From: REDI01 sp038123735
Lineage (GTDB): Bacteria; Myxococcota_A; UBA796; GCA-2862545
Reading direction: 5' to 3'
Length of the DNA: 59,198 nucleotides
Assembly (NCBI GenBank): GCA_038123735.1
Contig: JAYPAP010000005.1
Coordinates: 1-59,198 of the forward strand
The notes below the pieces were generated by a model. That model made no database searches. It was not told the DNA's origin and saw only the letters and a list, made by a program, of their open reading frames with translations. The position numbers were made by a program, and so were the translations under genes. Below are positions 8,371-17,313 of this stretch, piece by piece. Within the stretch, counting starts at the first letter, position 1. Every line of letters begins with the position of its first letter.

Positions 8371-9369
8371 TCATCGGCCGGGGCCGCGCTCCAGGCGCTC
8401 GATGAGGGCTTCATTATCCCCCACATTGTCCATGAGGCGCTGCGATGCTTCGTAGAGTGCACGCCGGGTTGGCGTATCTAACGATGGGTCCTGTGACAGA
8501 CGTTCGAGGGCCTCTGCCCGTTCAGCCGCTTCTTCAAATGCAGGGTCAATCTCGCCATCCATCACGGCATTGAGTTGCGCTTGCGTGGCTTGCACCTGCT
8601 GCTCGTAAGCCTGGGACGAGGTCGGTTCTTCGCTTAGGGTGAGGCGAATCTGAGGATCATCTTCGATATTGTGGCTCTGGGCCACGCTGTTGCCTCGGTC
8701 GGGGTGGCTCGCTCGCACGACGCACAGCGCAGCTTCTTCCGATAGTGGGCTGCTTCCATCGACTACCGCGTGGAGTTCGAAGCTCCCATCACGGCTGGAT
8801 TGGGTGGTTTGCGAGCAGACCGTGACCGTGGCACCTTCTACCGGGTCACCACTGCGGGACACGACGCGCCCAGTCACGGTGCCATTCCGAGCGGCTTGGA
8901 TGGTGCAGTCCTCTTTCGACCAGCGAAGCTCCACCGCACCATCGGCGGTGGGAATGACTTGATGACCAGCCGCAAATTGTCGGAGTAGACCGATCCTTCC
9001 TGAGGGCATGTGTCGCGCGGGCATAAATTCGGACAGTGCATCCACGTCTTGGATTCGGTCGTCTAGGGACTCACATCGAACGTCGAATGCGAGCTCGGCA
9101 TCTTCCAAGGCCTTGGCGGCGCCGGTCTGACCCGGCGTAGGTGGCGGGTGTTGGGGCACGTCGCGAACGGCACTGGCTGAGATAGGACGCAGGCCCTGGC
9201 CGGGTTGGAGGCGAGCGCGTTCGCGTTCCGATTCATCTGCAGATCCTATTGCATCGGACTCGGGGGAATGATTGGGTGGAGCCTCACTATTGGGTAGCAT
9301 CCACCAGATAGCGAACCCCAAAACGACCGCTAACACCCCAATGCCGACCCACTTGCCGGTGGAATCCAC
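8371..9369 (-). CDS. Membrane-anchored protein with carboxypeptidase-regulatory-like domain
   Basis: 332 residues from GTG 9369, with AGGAGGG ideally placed upstream. One transmembrane segment at about residues 8-25 (WVGIGVLAVVLGFAIWWML), then a low-complexity linker rich in Pro, Ser and Glu. A central segment, GTVTGRVVSRSGDPVEGATV followed by SSRDGSFELHAV, matches the carboxypeptidase regulatory-like (CarboxypepD_reg) beta-sandwich often found in surface proteins. The last 110 residues are charged and helical. Probably inner-membrane anchored with a periplasmic domain. It is divergent from pyrF, 71 nt apart. Function not recognised. Confidence 0.65.
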   Translation of the reverse strand: MDSTGKWVGIGVLAVVLGFAIWWMLPNSEAPPNHSPESDAIGSADESERERARLQPGQGLRPISASAVRDVPQHPPPTPGQTGAAKALEDAELAFDVRCESLDDRIQDVDALSEFMPARHMPSGRIGLLRQFAAGHQVIPTADGAVELRWSKEDCTIQAARNGTVTGRVVSRSGDPVEGATVTVCSQTTQSSRDGSFELHAVVDGSSPLSEEAALCVVRASHPDRGNSVAQSHNIEDDPQIRLTLSEEPTSSQAYEQQVQATQAQLNAVMDGEIDPAFEEAAERAEALERLSQDPSLDTPTRRALYEASQRLMDNVGDNEALIERLERGPGR

Positions 9370-9440
9370 ACATCCCTCCTAAGGTGCCGGCCGTAATCCG
9401 GTTCATCTGGTAGAGTCCAACGCCACACGCAGGAGATTCT

Positions 9441-10319
9441 ATGATTCCGTTCTCGGAACGATTGACGGAGGCGGTGCGGCGCAAAGGGGCCCCAGCTTGT
9501 GTTGGGCTAGACCCTCATATCGACCGACTACCCTCACCCTTCGCGGTGTCTTCCGCATCGAGTAGGGGGGATGCGGCGAACGCGGCGAAGGAGTTTTGTC
9601 TGGGGGTCATCGATGCGGTCGCAGACGTGGTGCCCTCCGTCAAACCTCAAGTGGCGTTTTTCGAGGCGCTGGGGGCGCCGGGAGTAGAGGCCCTGGAGGC
9701 GGTGGTGGCGGCGGCTCAAGATGCTGGGTTACTCGTAGTGTTAGACGCGAAGCGGGGCGACATCGGCTCCACCGCTCGCGCGTATGCGAGGGCTTCGTTG
9801 GATCCAGAGGGTCCCGTGGGCGCCGATGCTGTGACCTTGAGTCCGTACTTGGGCCCTGAGTCATTGACGCCGTTTGTCGAAGCGACTGACTCGTTTGGTG
9901 CGGGCGCCTTCGTGTTGGTTCGAACCTCCAATCCTGGAGCAGTGGCGTGGCAAAAAGGACCGGCGGAAGGGGGGCCGGCCGATGCAGTAGCAGCGTGGAT
10001 CGCAGAGCAGAACGCATCGAGACTGGGAGGGAGTGGTTTTGGCCCGTTCGGTCCGGTCATCGGAGCAACCTTACCTAACGAAGCCGCACATTGGCGGCGC
10101 GTGATGCCCAATGCGTGGTTCCTGGTGCCGGGGTACGGCGCGCAAGGGGCGAGTGCCGTCGACTGTCGTCCGATGTGCCGAAATGACGGGTTAGGAGCCC
10201 TTATCGTGAGTGCACGTGGCGTGTTGTTCCCCTCCTCGGGTCAGGACGGAGAGTCGTGGAAAGACGAGATTCGGGCTCGCGCGACTCACTTCGCAGGGGA
10301 TCTCCAAGAGAACTTATGA
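9441..10319 (+). CDS. pyrF: Orotidine 5'-phosphate decarboxylase (type 2)
   Basis: Last step of UMP synthesis: OMP to UMP plus CO2, cytosolic. 292 residues, the usual length for the type 2 subfamily. The active-site motif DAKRGDIGSTARAYA is the type 2 version of the catalytic Lys-Asp set (E. coli-type enzymes have DxKxxDIPNT instead). ACVGLDPHIDRLP at the N-terminus and FLVPGYGAQGA near the C-terminus bind the phosphate and substrate. ATG 9441 is preceded by AGGAG. No other pyr genes are nearby. Confidence 0.95.
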   Translation: MIPFSERLTEAVRRKGAPACVGLDPHIDRLPSPFAVSSASSRGDAANAAKEFCLGVIDAVADVVPSVKPQVAFFEALGAPGVEALEAVVAAAQDAGLLVVLDAKRGDIGSTARAYARASLDPEGPVGADAVTLSPYLGPESLTPFVEATDSFGAGAFVLVRTSNPGAVAWQKGPAEGGPADAVAAWIAEQNASRLGGSGFGPFGPVIGATLPNEAAHWRRVMPNAWFLVPGYGAQGASAVDCRPMCRNDGLGALIVSARGVLFPSSGQDGESWKDEIRARATHFAGDLQENL

Positions 10320-10420
10320 TCACGACCAGGACGAGGTCGCGGTAAAAACGGAGTTTCAAGGGTTGCCCCAAACGGTCAGGTCTGGTACCGTTTCCGGGAT
10401 TTTCTCCCTGGAGGTAGAGC

Positions 10421-11359
10421 ATGATTCGTTTGGTGGCACCAGCCTTGGTTGTCGGGTTGTCGATGGGATGCAATCCATCTGTTAATGGTCAGGTTGTCGA
10501 TGGATTGACCGGCAAGCCGATCCCAGGCCTCAAGGAAGGCGGAGACCCCGCGAAGGACCAACTCCGCATGATGGCGCAGGCTACGACCACGGTCAAAAAG
10601 ACCCAGCCCAAGAACCCAGCTGATCCTAATGACACCGATGTCATCACGAGCGATGTGCCGGCCTATGGCATGAGCTGTGCGGCCAAGTCGTCTGAGATTG
10701 GCCCGGATGGCACCTTCACGCTGGCAGATGTCTGCTTAGGCGAGACAGATTACTCCTTGGCCATTGGTCCAGATAAGAACTACTTCTTGGGTGATATTAA
10801 TGGCTTCACGAAGGGCGAGACCGTCGAAGGTACGGTGACCGTGAAGGCATGGCGCGCTCCAAATGGTGCTGCCATCAATATTCTCGGTGCTGATGGGACC
10901 TCCCTGAAAGCAGTTCGGTCACGCCAAAAAGCGAAGTCCGAGACCATTACCGGCACCGAGGAGAAGGTGTTCTACCCACAAGGTATCAAGGGCGTTCCTC
11001 TGGTAGGCGCCGGGGAGTACCTGGTCTTGGCTGGCAAGGCGAATGCCGGACTTGGCTTGCACCCGCTCATCAACTCCGATGCGCGCGTCTTCAACAACGG
11101 CGAGACCGAAGTGAAGATGCAGCCTTGGTCGTACGTGGGCACGAAATTCGCCGACGATAAGACCTTCGAGCGCGTGGCAGCCAAACTCGATGAGAGCAAG
11201 GTTGTGACGGTCGAAAAGGGCGACCACATCGTCAAGTTCATCCCGGCGGCAGCTGTGGCTGAGCCTGGCCGGTACGTCGTGTTCAACGAAGGCGACAAGA
11301 ACATGTACCTCGTCGACTTTGGCTCCGCTGGAGAGATGCCTTCCGCACCTGCTGAGTGA
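10421..11359 (+). CDS. Lipoprotein with regulatory-like N-terminal domain
   Basis: 312 residues; ATG 10421 with GGAGG about 6-10 nt upstream. Signal peptide with lipobox LSMGC (Cys17). Just after the Cys it reads VNGQVVDGLTGKPIPGLKE, which resembles the start of a carboxypeptidase-regulatory-like beta-sandwich, with the strand GPDGTFTLADVCLGETDYSL later. The rest is unrecognised and has no enzyme motif. It is monocistronic by appearance: pyrF is 101 nt upstream and a strong terminator follows at 11390-11420. Confidence 0.75.
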   Translation: MIRLVAPALVVGLSMGCNPSVNGQVVDGLTGKPIPGLKEGGDPAKDQLRMMAQATTTVKKTQPKNPADPNDTDVITSDVPAYGMSCAAKSSEIGPDGTFTLADVCLGETDYSLAIGPDKNYFLGDINGFTKGETVEGTVTVKAWRAPNGAAINILGADGTSLKAVRSRQKAKSETITGTEEKVFYPQGIKGVPLVGAGEYLVLAGKANAGLGLHPLINSDARVFNNGETEVKMQPWSYVGTKFADDKTFERVAAKLDESKVVTVEKGDHIVKFIPAAAVAEPGRYVVFNEGDKNMYLVDFGSAGEMPSAPAE

Positions 11360-11389
11360 TTGGAAGGTCTGGCTCCTGAGAGCGAAAAC

Positions 11390-11420
11390 GGGCGGCGGTG
11401 AGAACCGTCGCCCTTTTTTT
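11390..11420 (+). terminator. Rho-independent terminator after lipoprotein gene
   Basis: Stem GGGCGGCGG (11390-11398), loop TGAGAA, return arm CCGTCGCCC (11405-11413, one G-U pair), followed by seven T. It separates the lipoprotein gene from bolA. Confidence 0.85.
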
Positions 11421-11487
11421 ATTTCGCGCTCATGCATCCGCTGGCCATGAGCAATCAGGGGATTACATGGCGCGCTGCGGGGGAGTC

Positions 11488-11736
11488 ATGTTTAGTGCTG
11501 AACGGATACGCGAGCTGATTGAAGAGTCACTGCCGGACTGCACGGCGATCGTGCGAGATGATGCGAATGATGGGGAGCACTTCTCGGCTGAAGTCACCTC
11601 GTCGGCATTTGATGGCCAGCGCATGGTTCAGCAGCATCGCATGGTCTACCAGGCTCTTGGTGATCACATGGTGAGCGACATTCACGCCCTCGCGCTCAAG
11701 ACCTATACACCAGCCAAATGGCCGCATAATCACTGA
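11488..11736 (+). CDS. bolA: BolA family protein
   Basis: 82 residues from ATG 11488 (MFSAERIRELIEESLPDC), the start that matches the first helix of the family; ATG 11467 seven codons earlier has an AGGGG upstream and is the alternative. Conserved parts: GEHFSAEVTSSAFDG, QQHRMVYQALGDHM with the metal-ligand His region, and the C-terminal HALALKTYTPAKW, which is the family hallmark. BolA proteins pair with monothiol glutaredoxins to share a 2Fe-2S cluster in iron and redox control. The next gene, 10 nt downstream, is exactly that glutaredoxin. Confidence 0.93.
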   Translation: MFSAERIRELIEESLPDCTAIVRDDANDGEHFSAEVTSSAFDGQRMVQQHRMVYQALGDHMVSDIHALALKTYTPAKWPHNH

Positions 11737-11746
11737 TTTTGGAGCA

Positions 11747-12070
11747 ATGATGTCCGACGTTCAACAGCAGATCGCTTCGCTCGTTCAAGACAACGAGGTC
11801 TTCTTGTTCATGAAGGGAACCCCTGACATGCCGCAGTGTGGTTTTTCGATGCGCGCCGTGGCGATTCTGAACCACCTCGGTGCCAACTACCAGTCGTTCA
11901 ACGTGCTGGGCGACGCTGAGGTCCGCCAGGGGATCAAGTCGTTCTCGAACTGGCCCACCATTCCGCAACTCTATGTGCGCGGCGAATTCATCGGTGGGTC
12001 GGACATCATGATGGAGATGTTTGAGTCTGGAGAACTCGCGGAAGTGATCGCAGGGTCAGCCGAGAGCTAA
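11747..12070 (+). CDS. grxD: Monothiol glutaredoxin (Grx4 type)
   Basis: 107 residues; ATG 11747 (or 11750) behind GGAG. The active site is CGFS in MPQCGFSMRAVAIL, with FLFMKGTPDMP before it and the glutathione-binding WPTIPQLYVRGEFIGGSDI after it: the full Grx4 signature. Such proteins bind a 2Fe-2S cluster with glutathione and transfer it to target proteins, often together with BolA, whose gene is directly upstream. Cytosolic. Confidence 0.96.
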   Translation: MMSDVQQQIASLVQDNEVFLFMKGTPDMPQCGFSMRAVAILNHLGANYQSFNVLGDAEVRQGIKSFSNWPTIPQLYVRGEFIGGSDIMMEMFESGELAEVIAGSAES

Positions 12071-12172
12071 GCCCCGTTTGGTCGGTAACCGAGCCCATGG
12101 CGCCATAGACGGTGCCATCGGTGCTTGTTGCACCGCCCATGCGTGCTAGAGCGCCGGAATAGGAGTGTCCCG

Positions 12173-15124
12173 ATGACCATCGATTCGCTGTTACAGCGAG
12201 CTCGCCGAGCGGTCCCCTCACGAATGTGGTCGGAGGCGGTAGACCTCGCGCGTGGTGGAGCGGTTGAGGGGGTCTCGACATCCGGGGATGAGATTCACCT
12301 CGTCGTGAAGATGCGTGGGAAGGCACTTCCCATGGATGTGTGGATTTGGCCCCAAGACGGCGATTTTGAGTGCGATACGGATAAGACGACTCCGGCGGGA
12401 TGGTCTACGCCTGTTGTGGCGGCGTTAATCGCCCTGAATCAGTCGATGGTGAAGTCCGGGAAGCTGCCCGAAGCGGCCCCTCGCTACAAAGTCAAGATGC
12501 GCTACAACCTGACGAGTAAGGGTGCGGACCTCTTCATCGATCGGACGATCCTCTGGGCTGATGGGAGAGAAGAACCCCTAAAAGGAACGATGGCCGGTCA
12601 GGACATCATGGGCACTCGTGGCGATGCACAGGTAGAGACGCTCCTCGCGATGCATTCGGCAGGGCGTCTTCCCGGGGAGACCGTACGGCGCCTGCTGAGG
12701 TTTCTCGAGGGAAAAGCGGAGGCTACCCTCGACGGCAAGGTCATTGCTCTCTCGCCTGAAGATGTGCGGTTCGAAGTCCGCGTGCTCGATGAGGGTGAAG
12801 GATTCAAGGTCGGTTTGTTCCGCCCCTCCAATATCGATCGGCTCTTCCGAGGAGCGGTGTTGGTGGGAGACACCTTGCACCCCACATCCCATGGCGATCT
12901 GAGCCCGGCGCAGCGCAAGCAGTTGACTCGCGGTGTGGTGTATGAACCAGAACAAACGCACATCCTAGTCAATGAGGTATTGCCTCGGCTGCGTCTCCAG
13001 ATCCCGGTGATGATCCAGACGGATCGCCTTCCAAAGGGCGACCAGCTGGAGCCACGCGTAACGCTCTATCTGCAAGAGGTTCCGCTCGGACTCGAGGTCA
13101 TGCCTCTCGTTGAATATGGCGACCCAGCGGTTGCACGGGTGGAAGAAGGCGTATTGAAGACGATCGGGGACGTGATCCCAGCCCGGGATATGGGCAGGGA
13201 GCGACTGGTTATCCGTCAATTTCAGCAGCGCACTGGCCTCGCCGTCGGCATCAAGCGGGTGCTTCCTCCAGAGCAAGCCGCGGACTTCCTGAAAGGCGAC
13301 TTGGCACGCCATGAAGGCCCAGTGCGCGGCAAGCCAACGGAAGACCGGTTTGCGGTTGTGGATGCACCCGTGGAGCCCACATTCGAAGTCGTTCGTCATG
13401 ATGAGCAAGACGGCCGTCCATCGTGGGAGCTGGATGTACAATTCGAGGGCGCCAGCGGGGCGGCTGACCCCTATGCGGTTCTTGAGGCATGGAAAGCAGG
13501 CCGCTCCTTAGTACCGCTGTTTGATGGTGGGTTTGCGCCTCTTCCTGCTGGTTGGCTTCAAGAGCATGGCGCGGTCTTGAGGGAGCTCTTGGAGGCGCGC
13601 GATGCGAGGGGGCGGGTAGATCGCAACGCAACAGCAGCGCTCGTGGAGCTCCTCGAGGGTAATCAACATCAGGTGCCGTCGGACCTTACGCGACTGCGAG
13701 ACTTTGTAGAAGGTGGTGAGGGCCTCCCTGAGGTGCAGATCCCAGACCAATTCGAAGGGGAACTCAGGCCCTACCAAATGGCGGGATTCAGGTGGTTGGC
13801 CTTCTTGCAGCGCATGGATATCCACGGCATTCTCGCCGACGATATGGGTCTTGGTAAGACGATTCAGGCCCTCGTGGCTGTGGCGAATTCGACCGGCCAG
13901 AGTCTGGTCGTAGCGCCTACCTCGGTTCTGAGGAATTGGCAGAGAGAAGCCGAGAAATTCACGCCTAACTTGTCGGTTAATGTCTATCATGGGCCCGACC
14001 GTAAATTGGATGACAGTCGCCTCACCCTGACGAGCTACGCCTTACTGCGTCTCGATCTCGAACTGCTGCGAGAGCGAGATTGGACCTACATGATCCTTGA
14101 CGAGGCTCAGGCGATTAAGAATCCATCGTCTCAGACAGCCCGTGCGGCCACCAAAATTCCTGCGCAGCACCGTCTGTGCCTCACCGGTACCCCGGTTGAG
14201 AACCGGCTCGAAGAATTGTGGAGCATCTTCCGATTCCTCATGCCCGGATTGTTGGGGAGTCTGGAAGCCTTCCGCGAGCGGTTTGTGAAGCCCATTGAGA
14301 CCGGAAGCGCAAAAGCCCGCGAGGACCTCCATCGTCGGGTCAAGCCCTATGTCTTGCGCAGACTGAAACAGCAGGTGGCGCCTGAATTACCGGAGCTCAC
14401 CGAGATGGTGATCCGATGTGATATGTCGCCTGCGCAGCGAAAGGTCTACGATGCAGTTCGGATGGCGGCGCGAGCAGATGTGCAGCGGGTCATCGCTGAG
14501 CGTGGTGTAGGGCGTTCTACCTTCCAGGTATTGGAGGCTCTGCTTCGGATGCGCCAAGCGTGCTGTGATCCGTCGCTGTTGCCGGGAGAGGCCGGACAAG
14601 ACGCTCCGTCATGCAAACTGGATCGGCTGGAAGAGTTGCTGGTCAACACGGTCGGAGACAATCACAAGCTGCTCGTGTTTAGCCAATGGACTGCTCTATT
14701 GGACCGAGTAGAACCACGCCTTGAGGCTCTGGGTATTCCTTGGGTCCGCTTGGACGGCAGCACGCGTCATCGCCAAGAGGTGATCGACAAGTTCCAGAGT
14801 GATGATGGTCCACCGGTCTTTCTGCTTTCGCTGAAGGCAGGCGGAACAGGGCTGAACCTCACCGCGGCTGACTATGTCGTTCACCTCGATCCCTGGTGGA
14901 ACCCGGCCGTGGAGCAGCAGGCCACCGACCGGGCACATCGGATCGGTCAGGATAAGCCAGTCGTGAGCTGTCGTTTCATCGCTGAAAACTCAGTTGAGGA
15001 AAGGATCTTGGAGCTGCAGGAGTCGAAGCGAGACCTTGCCGATGCAGCGCTGGGCAAAGATGGCGGCTTTGTAAGTGCACTTTCCTCTGACGAGCTGCGA
15101 AGCCTGTTCGAGGATGCGATCTAG
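12173..15124 (+). CDS. SNF2 family helicase-like ATPase
   Basis: 983 residues from ATG 12173, chosen for AGGAG (12161-12165) at 7 nt. The first about 500 residues are a family-specific region with no motif I can name. Then the SNF2 core: ILADDMGLGKTIQAL (about residue 555, Walker A), ILDEAQAIKN (about 640, DEAQ box), CLTGTPVENRLEELW, and in the C-terminal lobe SLKAGGTGLNLTAADYVVH and QQATDRAHRIGQ (motifs V and VI). SNF2 proteins use ATP to move along double-stranded DNA and to displace bound proteins; this bacterial group is close to the HepA/RapA-like and SWI/SNF-type helicases of unknown role. It stands 102 nt after grxD, with no nuclease or methylase beside it. Confidence 0.93.
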   Translation: MTIDSLLQRARRAVPSRMWSEAVDLARGGAVEGVSTSGDEIHLVVKMRGKALPMDVWIWPQDGDFECDTDKTTPAGWSTPVVAALIALNQSMVKSGKLPEAAPRYKVKMRYNLTSKGADLFIDRTILWADGREEPLKGTMAGQDIMGTRGDAQVETLLAMHSAGRLPGETVRRLLRFLEGKAEATLDGKVIALSPEDVRFEVRVLDEGEGFKVGLFRPSNIDRLFRGAVLVGDTLHPTSHGDLSPAQRKQLTRGVVYEPEQTHILVNEVLPRLRLQIPVMIQTDRLPKGDQLEPRVTLYLQEVPLGLEVMPLVEYGDPAVARVEEGVLKTIGDVIPARDMGRERLVIRQFQQRTGLAVGIKRVLPPEQAADFLKGDLARHEGPVRGKPTEDRFAVVDAPVEPTFEVVRHDEQDGRPSWELDVQFEGASGAADPYAVLEAWKAGRSLVPLFDGGFAPLPAGWLQEHGAVLRELLEARDARGRVDRNATAALVELLEGNQHQVPSDLTRLRDFVEGGEGLPEVQIPDQFEGELRPYQMAGFRWLAFLQRMDIHGILADDMGLGKTIQALVAVANSTGQSLVVAPTSVLRNWQREAEKFTPNLSVNVYHGPDRKLDDSRLTLTSYALLRLDLELLRERDWTYMILDEAQAIKNPSSQTARAATKIPAQHRLCLTGTPVENRLEELWSIFRFLMPGLLGSLEAFRERFVKPIETGSAKAREDLHRRVKPYVLRRLKQQVAPELPELTEMVIRCDMSPAQRKVYDAVRMAARADVQRVIAERGVGRSTFQVLEALLRMRQACCDPSLLPGEAGQDAPSCKLDRLEELLVNTVGDNHKLLVFSQWTALLDRVEPRLEALGIPWVRLDGSTRHRQEVIDKFQSDDGPPVFLLSLKAGGTGLNLTAADYVVHLDPWWNPAVEQQATDRAHRIGQDKPVVSCRFIAENSVEERILELQESKRDLADAALGKDGGFVSALSSDELRSLFEDAI

Positions 15125-15132
15125 GCGAGTGA

Positions 15133-15160
15133 AAGGATTGGCTTCCACAAATCCTTCGTT
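15133..15160 (+). terminator. Possible weak terminator after SNF2 gene
   Basis: AAGGATT (15133-15139) and AATCCTT (15150-15156) can pair with a 10-nt loop, followed by CGTTTTGTT. Stem is short and AT-rich, so this is tentative. Confidence 0.35.
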
Positions 15161-15208
15161 TTGTTGTAGGCTCTGACTCGACGAGAACTCATCTTTTTCG
15201 AGGCTACT

Positions 15209-16102
15209 ATGGCGCAACAGTCCGGCGGACCAAACATTAGAGCACTTATATCCCTGGCTCTGGCTGGCGTGGGAGTGCTTGTCGCCGGCGTCGTGATCGT
15301 TCAGCTCTACGGCAACTACCAGGCTCAAATGTCCAAGGTCTCCCAGACGGAGCAGGAAGTTCAGTATCTGATGGCGAAAACGGACTTGAGTCTCGGCGTG
15401 CCAATCACGGCGAAAGACATTGATTCGCTGGTGGATCTCGTATCGGTCGAACCGAGATATATTGATCGGATCAATGGGCTAGGTGAAGGCCCGGAACGCA
15501 TCTTGACGAAGGACGACCTGGAATGGTTGATCGGCCGGGCGCCCCGAGAACGCATCTTGTCGCGGGAATTTATCCGCGCCGACAGGATTGCGGATGCCAC
15601 GATGGGCACAGGCCTTAACGCTGTCATCGACAAGGATAAGCGGGCATTTTCGGTTGAAGTGTCAGGCGGCCGGGCGGTGAGCGGGTTCCTTAAGCCGGGC
15701 GATTTAGTCGATGTGATGGTGACGTACTTTCCACAAAATGGGGCGAAAGCCGGCCAGCAACCTGAGACCCACTATCTGCAGCAGGCCATCAAGGTGCTCG
15801 GGGTTGGCGGCGATGCTGGTATGGTCGTGAATTGGTCAGACCTCACCGAGGTGGAGCGCAATGAGCTGCTTACCGAGCGTGCAAAGGCGCGCACGGTCAC
15901 ACTCTCGGTCTCCCCAGACGACGCAGAGAAGCTGGCGCATGCGCAAGCGCTCGGTGAAATTACGCTTGTGATGCGGAATCAACAAGACAATGCGCCTGAT
16001 GGCTCCCTCCAGGGAGTGGCGGTGGATGACCTCTTTAGCAATCAGCCTCGCACCAGGAACTTTGACGCGTCGGGCCGCTTCTCTGGGAAGGTTCTCGAGT
16101 AG
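15209..16102 (+). CDS. cpaB: CpaB/RcpC-like Flp pilus assembly protein
   Basis: 297 residues; ATG 15209 behind GAGG. One N-terminal membrane segment (residues about 12-32, LISLALAGVGVLVAGVVIV) and a SAF-like domain (VQYLMAKTDLSLGVPITAKD), then the RcpC/CpaB domain with RAFSVEVSGGRAVSGFLKPG and GDLVDVMVTYF. CpaB sits in the periplasm of Tad/Flp pilus and related systems and may bind peptidoglycan. Unusually no cpaC secretin, ATPase or pilin gene follows; the next gene is a TPR lipoprotein that resembles TadD in layout. So this may be a detached part of a Tad locus located elsewhere. Confidence 0.85.
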   Translation: MAQQSGGPNIRALISLALAGVGVLVAGVVIVQLYGNYQAQMSKVSQTEQEVQYLMAKTDLSLGVPITAKDIDSLVDLVSVEPRYIDRINGLGEGPERILTKDDLEWLIGRAPRERILSREFIRADRIADATMGTGLNAVIDKDKRAFSVEVSGGRAVSGFLKPGDLVDVMVTYFPQNGAKAGQQPETHYLQQAIKVLGVGGDAGMVVNWSDLTEVERNELLTERAKARTVTLSVSPDDAEKLAHAQALGEITLVMRNQQDNAPDGSLQGVAVDDLFSNQPRTRNFDASGRFSGKVLE

Positions 16103-16180
16103 CGTAGAGAACGCCTTTCCTCCCACGCTGGGTGATTGGCCTATCGGAGACACTGCGGGGAGACACTGCGGGGGGATATC

Positions 16181-16645
16181 ATGGGGTATTGTCCGCATTT
16201 GGGCTTTGTTTTAGGGCTGGTTTTGGTGCTCAGCCTCGGATGTCGCCGGAATACGGCAGCAAGCGTCAACGGTCCAGTACACCCTCCGCAACTAGGTGAG
16301 CCCTCGGCGGATGTGCTGGCTTGGTTCGCGCGGGGAATCACTGCTGAGGCATACGGCGATGTTGCGGAGGCTGAGCGAGCCTATCGCTGGGTGGTGCGCT
16401 TGGAGCCGGGTCGGCCGGAGGCGCACGAGATCCTCGCGCGGTTTTATCACGAGCAGGGACGATTCGAAGCCAGCCGAGCGGGTTGGTTACGGAGCTTGGA
16501 GCTCGATGCAACGCGTTGGTGGGCGCATGTGGGGCTGTACCGGATTGCGGTCAACCTCGGTGACGACGGTGCCGCAGAGCATCATCGGCGGGAGGCGATT
16601 GGGCTTGGGGGGGATGCAGCCCTATCGGACTTGGGAGAAGATTAG
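16181..16645 (+). CDS. TPR lipoprotein (TadD-like layout)
   Basis: 154 residues from ATG 16181, with GGGGGGA upstream; it gives a signal peptide with lipobox LSLGC (Cys21). The mature part has about three tetratricopeptide repeats: AYGDVAEAERAYRWVVRLEP, then a unit around ILARFYHEQGRFEASRAGWL and one around AHVGLYRIAVNLGDDGAA. TPR lipoproteins act as outer-membrane assembly scaffolds; TadD of Flp pilus systems is of this kind. It lies 78 nt after cpaB on the same strand. The TadD link is inference from neighbourhood and layout. It ends 5 nt from the convergent PA14-like gene. Confidence 0.75.
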   Translation: MGYCPHLGFVLGLVLVLSLGCRRNTAASVNGPVHPPQLGEPSADVLAWFARGITAEAYGDVAEAERAYRWVVRLEPGRPEAHEILARFYHEQGRFEASRAGWLRSLELDATRWWAHVGLYRIAVNLGDDGAAEHHRREAIGLGGDAALSDLGED

Positions 16646-16650
16646 GGCGG

Positions 16651-17313
16651 CTATTCTGCTGGGTCGCCAAACTCCGGATAGCAGATCAACAGTTCTTCGC
16701 TCACGGTGCGAAAGCGGAATCCGTTGGTCGAACCAAGGCGATGGGCATATCGGATGTCTAGGCGGCGCACGCCAGGGGTCAGGTCGTGCTGCTCGACGGT
16801 CGTCTCGAACTCGGTGAGGTCGGTGCGTTCGATGAGGAGCTCGCCGTCCAAGATGACTGCCACGTCGCTCGCTCCACCGACCACGAATTCGTGGAGTGCG
16901 TCTCGTCGGGTCACCCGCAGCCAGCCCACCCATCGTGCGGCAAAGTATTGGGGATCCCCTGAAAATCCACCATCGACTGGCCACCAATTCGGGCCGAAGT
17001 CCTGAGACTTATCATATCGCTGGAAGGCGAGGTCGCCGCTCCACCAATCGCGGTCTAGCATCGTGAGAGGCGGACTGTCCGTGTCGACGGGATCATCTCC
17101 TACCAGGCGCTCCACATCCGGGTGGTCCTCGGCGAGATTGTAGTAGATACCTCGAAGTCCAGGATAGCAATCCCGCCAATCGGTTGGGGGGGTGCCCCAT
17201 AGGTCTAGCTCTCGAACGGGGGGCTCCGCGGGCGGCGGTGGCGGGGGAAGATTGAGGCCAATGTCACCGCAGGCCCATGCACCCAACAGTAGCCACGCGC
17301 GGCTTCGGCTCAC
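16651..17313 (-). CDS. PA14-like exported protein, last gene of the DUF1549/DUF1501 operon
   Basis: 220 residues from GTG 17313, overlapping the stop of the upstream gene in GTGA. Hydrophobic N-terminus ending LLLGAWACGD, possibly a lipobox with an unusual -2 Trp, followed by a poly-Pro stretch. Residues about 85-200 look like a PA14 beta-barrel: YFAARWVGWLRV, EFVVGGASDVAVILDGELLI and GVRRLDIRYAHR reproduce the W-G, DDG-like and L-x-I-x-Y strands. PA14 domains usually bind glycans. Its place at the end of a six-gene operon of exported proteins suggests a carbohydrate-linked role (inference). Confidence 0.65.
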   Translation of the reverse strand: MSRSRAWLLLGAWACGDIGLNLPPPPPPAEPPVRELDLWGTPPTDWRDCYPGLRGIYYNLAEDHPDVERLVGDDPVDTDSPPLTMLDRDWWSGDLAFQRYDKSQDFGPNWWPVDGGFSGDPQYFAARWVGWLRVTRRDALHEFVVGGASDVAVILDGELLIERTDLTEFETTVEQHDLTPGVRRLDIRYAHRLGSTNGFRFRTVSEELLICYPEFGDPAE

